Source: Herbidospora galbida (GTDB lineage: Bacteria; Actinomycetota; Actinomycetes; Streptosporangiales; Streptosporangiaceae). From it: a stretch of 64,000 bases of DNA. The stretch covers positions 512,827 through 576,826 of the forward strand of contig NZ_SZQA01000001.1 in NCBI RefSeq assembly GCF_005233835.1, in the 5' to 3' direction. The translations under genes and the position numbers were made by a program. Below are positions 60,268 to 64,000 of this stretch, in pieces. The notes under the pieces were generated by a model. The model searched no databases. It saw nothing but the letters and a program-made list of their open reading frames with translations, and was not told the DNA's origin. Positions within the stretch are counted from its first letter, which is position 1; each line of letters opens with the position of its first letter.

Positions 60268-61832
60268 GACGTGACGCCTCCGGGCGTGTGCAGCAGCGAG
60301 ACCCGCCGTTCGGCCGGGTCGTGGCCGGTCACCACGACGGTCGTCTCGGCGGAGGCCGACAGCCGTTCGGGCACGCGTGCGGGCTGCGCGTCGCCCTGCG
60401 GGAACGGCGCGGCCTGCTCGATCCGGCCCTGGTAGAACTCCAGCCACATGCCCTGGTCGAAGGTGACGGCCGCGGTCAGCCGCCCCTGATAGCCGTAGGC
60501 GGCGACGAACCGGCGGTCGGCCGTCGAGCCCTGGGTGACGACGATCTGGTCGGCGAAGGTCGGCACGCCGACCGACTTGATGTTGATCCCGAACTGGCTC
60601 GACCAGAACACCGGCACCGCCAGGTGCGGCCAGCGGTGGGCCTGGTCGCTGATCATGTTGTGGGCGGCGATCTCGGCCTGCGCGACCGCGTTCCCCCAGT
60701 GCTCCAGCGTCATGAACTGGTACTGGTAGAGCGGGTGCGGGAACCGCGCGATGTCGCCGGCCACGAAGACGTCGTCGAGAACCAGCCCGTTGAGGTCGAC
60801 GGCGCGGCAGCCCGCGTCGCAGGTCACGCCCCACACCCCGGCGGCCAGCCCCGACCCCCGCAGCCACTCGACGTTGCGGATCGAGCCGAGCGCCACCACG
60901 GCGACGTCGGCCTCGACCGTCGAGCCGTCGGACAGGAGCGCCCGCCGGAACCGGCCGTCGGCGTCACCCTCCAGCGAGGTGACGGTGGTGTCGCAGCGCA
61001 GGTCGACGCCGTGCGCGCGCTGCAGTTCGGCCGCGACGTCGCCGATCACCCCGCCCAGCGCGCTCACCAGCGGGGCGGGCCCGCGTTCCACGACGGTCAC
61101 CGGCAGGTCGAGCTCGCGGCAGACCGAGGCGATCTCGCTGCCGGTGAACCCCGCGCCCAGGATCAGCACCCGCTTGGGCCCCGCCGCCAGCGCCGCGCGC
61201 AGCCCGGCCGCGTCCCCCGCCGTCCGCAGGGTGAACACGCCCGTCAGGGCGGCCTCCCGCTCGTCGTGCCAGGGACGGGCGCGGGTGCCGGTGGCCAGCA
61301 GGACCCGGTCGAACGGGATCTCGCGCCCGTCGGCCAGCAGCACCTTCTTCGCGGCCACGTCGAGGCCGGTGGCGGGGGTGCCGGACAGCCACTCGGCCTC
61401 GACCCGGCGGACCCTCGGCAGCTTGGTGTGCTCGGGCGCGACCTGCCCGGTGAGGACCTGCTTCGACAGGGGCGGCCGGTCGTAGGGCTCGCCCTCCTCA
61501 TCCCCGATCACGGTCAGCGGCCCGGTGAACCCGTCGCGACGCAGCGCCTCGGCCGCCCGCGCCCCGGCCAGCGACCCGCCGACGATGACGATCCGGCCCT
61601 CGAACCGGATCCCGCACTCCCGCGAGGCGGGCAGGGCGCGCATGGCCGTCCAGTCGAGGTGGATGGCCTGGACGGGGCAGGCGGCCGCCGCCCGGAGGAT
61701 GTGGTCGCGCTGGTCGTCGGGCGGGTCGAGGTCGTACCGGAGCACCTCCTCGCCCATGCTGAAGACCTCGGGCGCGAGGAAGACACACTGGCCGTAGCCC
61801 TGGCACCGGGTCAGATCGACGACCACTCTCAC
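60264..61832 (-). CDS. Ferredoxin-ferredoxin reductase fusion, P450 redox partner
   Basis: 522 residues. The N-terminal about 65 residues form a ferredoxin with C10-x5-C16 and C52-P (CQGYGQC; AAACPVQAI), three Cys as in [3Fe-4S] P450 ferredoxins. From about residue 80 it is an AIF/Reductase-type flavoprotein: IVIVGGSLAGARAAEALR (FAD), VLILGAGFTGSEIASVC (NAD), DVFVAGDIARFPHPL. Electrons would flow NAD(P)H to FAD to the cluster to the P450 encoded next. It is a self-contained two-gene monooxygenase system. Start MRVVVDLTRCQGYGQC is family-typical. Confidence 0.92.
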   Translation of the reverse strand: MRVVVDLTRCQGYGQCVFLAPEVFSMGEEVLRYDLDPPDDQRDHILRAAAACPVQAIHLDWTAMRALPASRECGIRFEGRIVIVGGSLAGARAAEALRRDGFTGPLTVIGDEEGEPYDRPPLSKQVLTGQVAPEHTKLPRVRRVEAEWLSGTPATGLDVAAKKVLLADGREIPFDRVLLATGTRARPWHDEREAALTGVFTLRTAGDAAGLRAALAAGPKRVLILGAGFTGSEIASVCRELDLPVTVVERGPAPLVSALGGVIGDVAAELQRAHGVDLRCDTTVTSLEGDADGRFRRALLSDGSTVEADVAVVALGSIRNVEWLRGSGLAAGVWGVTCDAGCRAVDLNGLVLDDVFVAGDIARFPHPLYQYQFMTLEHWGNAVAQAEIAAHNMISDQAHRWPHLAVPVFWSSQFGINIKSVGVPTFADQIVVTQGSTADRRFVAAYGYQGRLTAAVTFDQGMWLEFYQGRIEQAAPFPQGDAQPARVPERLSASAETTVVVTGHDPAERRVSLLHTPGGVTS

Positions 61833-61899
61833 GAGTTCAGCCGTGCCCGCCCCCGGCGCCCGGAATGTTCAGATGGTGGCGATCTTTAGGTAAGCCACA

Positions 61900-62235
61900 A
61901 TGTCCCCCATGGCCAAGCGGATCCTGTACGTGCTCCTGGCGGTCCTCATCGTCGTGGACGTGCCCTGGGCCGAGGGCCTGCGCTTCGAGCACTCGTCCGG
62001 GGAGATGGCGGAGTTCGCGCGCACGCTGGGACAGAACGACGAGGTCCGCGACGTGAGCCTGGGGCTGCTCTCATTCGTGTTCGTCCGCCAGGAGGAGGGC
62101 CACGTCGTCTTCTACCGGGGCCGGGGCTGGGACCACGACGGCTGGGGCTACATCTGGAGTCCCGGCCACCGTCCGGCCGACACCCGCCACTTGGACGGGC
62201 CCTGGTACCGGTTCCGGGACGACGCGCACATGTGA
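61900..62235 (+). CDS. Small membrane-anchored protein of unknown function
   Basis: 111 residues. N-terminal hydrophobic helix ILYVLLAVLIVVDVPWA, then a polar, aromatic-rich domain (GHVVFYRGRGWDHDGWGYIW). ATG 61900 or 61909 is possible. TAGGTAAG just upstream may be a weak RBS or a -10 box. No family recognised; codon use fits the genome. Confidence 0.6.
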   Translation: MSPMAKRILYVLLAVLIVVDVPWAEGLRFEHSSGEMAEFARTLGQNDEVRDVSLGLLSFVFVRQEEGHVVFYRGRGWDHDGWGYIWSPGHRPADTRHLDGPWYRFRDDAHM

Positions 62236-62248
62236 CCCGCCCCGGCCC

Positions 62249-62845
62249 TCACCCGGGAACCGCGCCGAGGCGCGCGAGGTGCTCGTCGAGCAGTGCCGCG
62301 ACCTCCGCCGGCGTGTAGTGGCCGACCAGGGTGGCGTTCACGACGCCCTGGGCGAAGGCGTAGAGGATGCTCGCCTGGCGGTTCGCGTCCAGGTCGGCGG
62401 CCAGTTGCCCGGCGGTCTGGGCCGCCCTGATCTGGTCGGCGAGGAAGGCCAGCAGGTGCGCGTATCCCATCCGCATGGCGAGGGCCTGGTTCTCGTTGAC
62501 CACGGAGCTCGCCTGGAAGGCCAGGCCGACGCGGTTGAGGTAGCGGCGCTCCTCGTCCAGGGGCAGCAGTTCCAGCACGGTGGCGCGCAGCAGGTCGAGC
62601 GGCGCGGAGTGGCGCGCGGCCACGGCGGCGATCCGCTCGCCGATCCAGCCGCCGATGCGCTCCAGTGCCAGCAGGAGCATCTGCTCCTTCGTGGTGACGT
62701 AGTACTGCACCGCCCCCATGGACATCCCGGCCTCGGCGGCGACCTCCCTCAGGCTGACGCTCTCCATTCCCTTGTCGTGGACGATGCGGTGCACGGCGTC
62801 GGCGATGTGCCGCCGCCGGGCGTCGTGGTCGACGATCTTCGGCAT
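62249..62845 (-). CDS. TetR-family repressor
   Basis: 198 residues; DNA-binding region LREVAAEAGMSMGAVQYYVTTKEQMLLLALER, and a C-terminal TetR_C type domain with LNRVGLAFQASSVV. Divergent from a macrolide-type glycosyltransferase with two CATGC-N4-[GC][CT]ATG operators in the 78-bp gap. It likely controls that gene and itself in response to a drug-like ligand. Confidence 0.92.
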   Translation of the reverse strand: MPKIVDHDARRRHIADAVHRIVHDKGMESVSLREVAAEAGMSMGAVQYYVTTKEQMLLLALERIGGWIGERIAAVAARHSAPLDLLRATVLELLPLDEERRYLNRVGLAFQASSVVNENQALAMRMGYAHLLAFLADQIRAAQTAGQLAADLDANRQASILYAFAQGVVNATLVGHYTPAEVAALLDEHLARLGAVPG

Positions 62846-62861
62846 ACCCCGCCATTTTTCT

Positions 62862-62911
62862 CATGCGAGTGCATGGTGAAAACTCTTTTGTCATGCGACT
62901 GTATGACAAAA
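62862..62911. promoter_or_regulatory. Two operators for the TetR regulator
   Basis: CATGC-GAGT-GCATG (62862-62875) is perfect; CATGC-GACT-GTATG (62892-62905) differs at one base. Their centres are exactly 30 bp apart. The second is embedded in TTTTGTCAT (62886-62894) and ATGACAAAA (62903-62911), a perfect 9-bp inverted repeat with an 8-bp spacer. Confidence 0.85.
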
Positions 62912-62923
62912 GAGGAGGGTCGC

Positions 62924-64000
62924 ATGCGCGTTCTGATCATCGGTATCGGCACCCGGGGGGACGTGGCGCCCTACGCCGGACTGGGCGCACGCTTGCACGA
63001 GGCCGGGCACGAGGTGACGATCGCCGCCCACGAGCCCTATCGGGAACTGGTCACCTCAGCGGGCCTGGCGTGTCTGCCGCTGCCCGGCGACCCGATGTCC
63101 CTGCTGTCCATCAGCGCCTTCAAGCACTACGGCGAGCAGCTCGTCGAGGGCCTGGCCTCGATCGCCGAGCAGGAGGCCGACCTCCTGCTGACCGGCGTCG
63201 CGGGCGCGGCGGGCTGTCACGTCGCCGAGGCGATGGGCGTGCCGAGCATGGGCGTGCACCTGCAGCCGATCGACCCCACGGGAGACTTCCCGCCGGTCAT
63301 GAGCGTGTTCCACCGGTCTCTCGGACGCTGGGGGAACCGGCGGGCGGCCCGGCTGGCGTTCGAGGTGCCCGCCGCCGGTCCGCTCGTCGCCGGGTTGAGC
63401 GCCAAGATGCGGCGCCGGATGGGCCTGCCCCCGATGACCCCCCGCGACCTGCACCGGCGCCGGGAGACGACCCAGTGGCCGGTCTTCCACGGGTTCAGCC
63501 CCCTCGTGGTGCCGCGCCCCGCCGACTGGCGGCCCGGACTGGAGGTCACGGGCTACTGGTGGCCGCCCCGGCCGGAGAACTGGCAGCCCGATCCGATGCT
63601 GCGCGACTTCCTGGCGTCCGGGCCCGCTCCGGTCTTCGTCGGCTTCGGCAGCCTGGCGGACACGCGGGTCGAGCGGTACACGGAACTGGCCGTCGCCGCG
63701 CTGCGGCGGGCCGGGCTGCGCGGCGTGCTGCAGACCGGCGCGCGCGGGCGGCTCTCCGACGACGTGCTCGCGGTCGGGGACGTGCCGCACGACTGGCTGT
63801 TCCCCCGGCTGGCCGCCGTCGCCCACCACTGCGGCGCCGGCACGACCGGGATCGGGGTGCGGTCGGGGGTTCCCGCGGTGGCCCTGCCGGTCATGCACGA
63901 CCAGCCGTTCTGGGCGTCCCGGCTGACGGCGCTCGGCGTGGCTCCGGCCGCGATCCCGGCCCGCCGCCTGACCCCCGCGCGGCTGGCCGCCGCGCTCACC
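62924..64000 (+). CDS. GT1 glycosyltransferase, macrolide/flavonoid type, 3' partial
   Basis: 359 residues visible and open at the right edge, so the C-terminus is missing. RVLIIGIGTRGDVAPYAGLGARLHEAGHEV is the GT1 acceptor-side start; FVGFGSLADTRVERYTELAVAAL begins the donor domain, and AVAHHCGAGTTGIGVRSGVPAVALPVMHDQPFWA is the UDP-sugar signature. It transfers a sugar to a small lipophilic acceptor. GAGGAGGG 4-5 nt before the ATG. Divergent TetR control suggests antibiotic inactivation or a tailoring step. Confidence 0.93.
   Translation, partial: MRVLIIGIGTRGDVAPYAGLGARLHEAGHEVTIAAHEPYRELVTSAGLACLPLPGDPMSLLSISAFKHYGEQLVEGLASIAEQEADLLLTGVAGAAGCHVAEAMGVPSMGVHLQPIDPTGDFPPVMSVFHRSLGRWGNRRAARLAFEVPAAGPLVAGLSAKMRRRMGLPPMTPRDLHRRRETTQWPVFHGFSPLVVPRPADWRPGLEVTGYWWPPRPENWQPDPMLRDFLASGPAPVFVGFGSLADTRVERYTELAVAALRRAGLRGVLQTGARGRLSDDVLAVGDVPHDWLFPRLAAVAHHCGAGTTGIGVRSGVPAVALPVMHDQPFWASRLTALGVAPAAIPARRLTPARLAAALT

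Overview
The window is very GC-rich, with long GC3-biased ORFs, 4-nt ATGA/GTGA gene overlaps, GTG/TTG starts and many start codons placed 6-9 nt after a TANNNT hexamer (leaderless layout). It carries zinc-free ribosomal protein paralogues, MmyB-type XRE regulators, DUF6493 proteins and an ABC sugar importer without its own ATPase. This points to a filamentous actinomycete, probably Streptosporangiales or a relative; the genus is inferred only. I saw no tRNA, rRNA, CRISPR array or intact insertion sequence.

0-12.7 kb: the end of a DUF1772 membrane protein, a secreted four-repeat protein, a GNAT enzyme, then a catabolic regulon. A Gfo/Idh oxidoreductase is divergent from a three-gene sugar-type ABC importer (lipoprotein plus two permeases). 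A HutC-type GntR repressor follows, then a translationally coupled run of copper amine oxidase, double-SIS sugar isomerase/deaminase-like protein, BadF/NagK-type kinase and aldehyde dehydrogenase. All three promoters carry GGT/ACC half-sites repeated about every 10-12 bp. The likely job is uptake and breakdown of an amine-bearing sugar. A strong terminator closes the block.

12.7-20.7 kb: a decayed accessory stretch with a hydrolase fragment, a HEAT-repeat fragment and a frameshifted ATPase. Between them lie a VOC protein, a small secreted protein, an XRE/SDR divergent pair, an ECF sigma factor fused to an anti-sigma-like zinc motif, membrane anchor and outer domain, and a peptidoglycan-binding protein.

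20.7-29.5 kb: a compact biosynthesis-like cluster. It has an MccF-like S66 peptidase, a HAD phosphatase, a 6-phosphogluconate-dehydrogenase-like enzyme, a FemAB/GNAT-like transferase, a free carrier protein, a free adenylation domain, an ATP-grasp ligase, an MFS exporter, and a thioesterase-like protein with a degenerate carrier domain, a Cys nucleophile and no His where one is expected. This is the best candidate for an undescribed system.

29.5-47 kb: a DUF4331 protein; a rifampicin-monooxygenase-like enzyme behind a 19-codon leader ORF and hairpin; a DUF6493-like protein; LysR/nitronate monooxygenase; a second XRE/SDR pair; a secreted three-repeat protein; TetR/SDR; a Gdx guanidinium exporter behind a guanidine-III riboswitch; RidA/WYL; an Ig-like secreted protein; an MFS transporter; a DJ-1 protein.

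47-64 kb: a secreted Fn3-CBM2 protein, a large DUF6493 paralogue, SnoaL/SDR/TetR, hydrolase/HxlR and TetR/NmrA pairs each with a clear palindrome, a Zur-type locus (L33, L28, S14, L32 and a CobW-like protein with a degenerate P-loop), a P450 with a fused ferredoxin-reductase, and TetR divergent from a glycosyltransferase that runs off the end.
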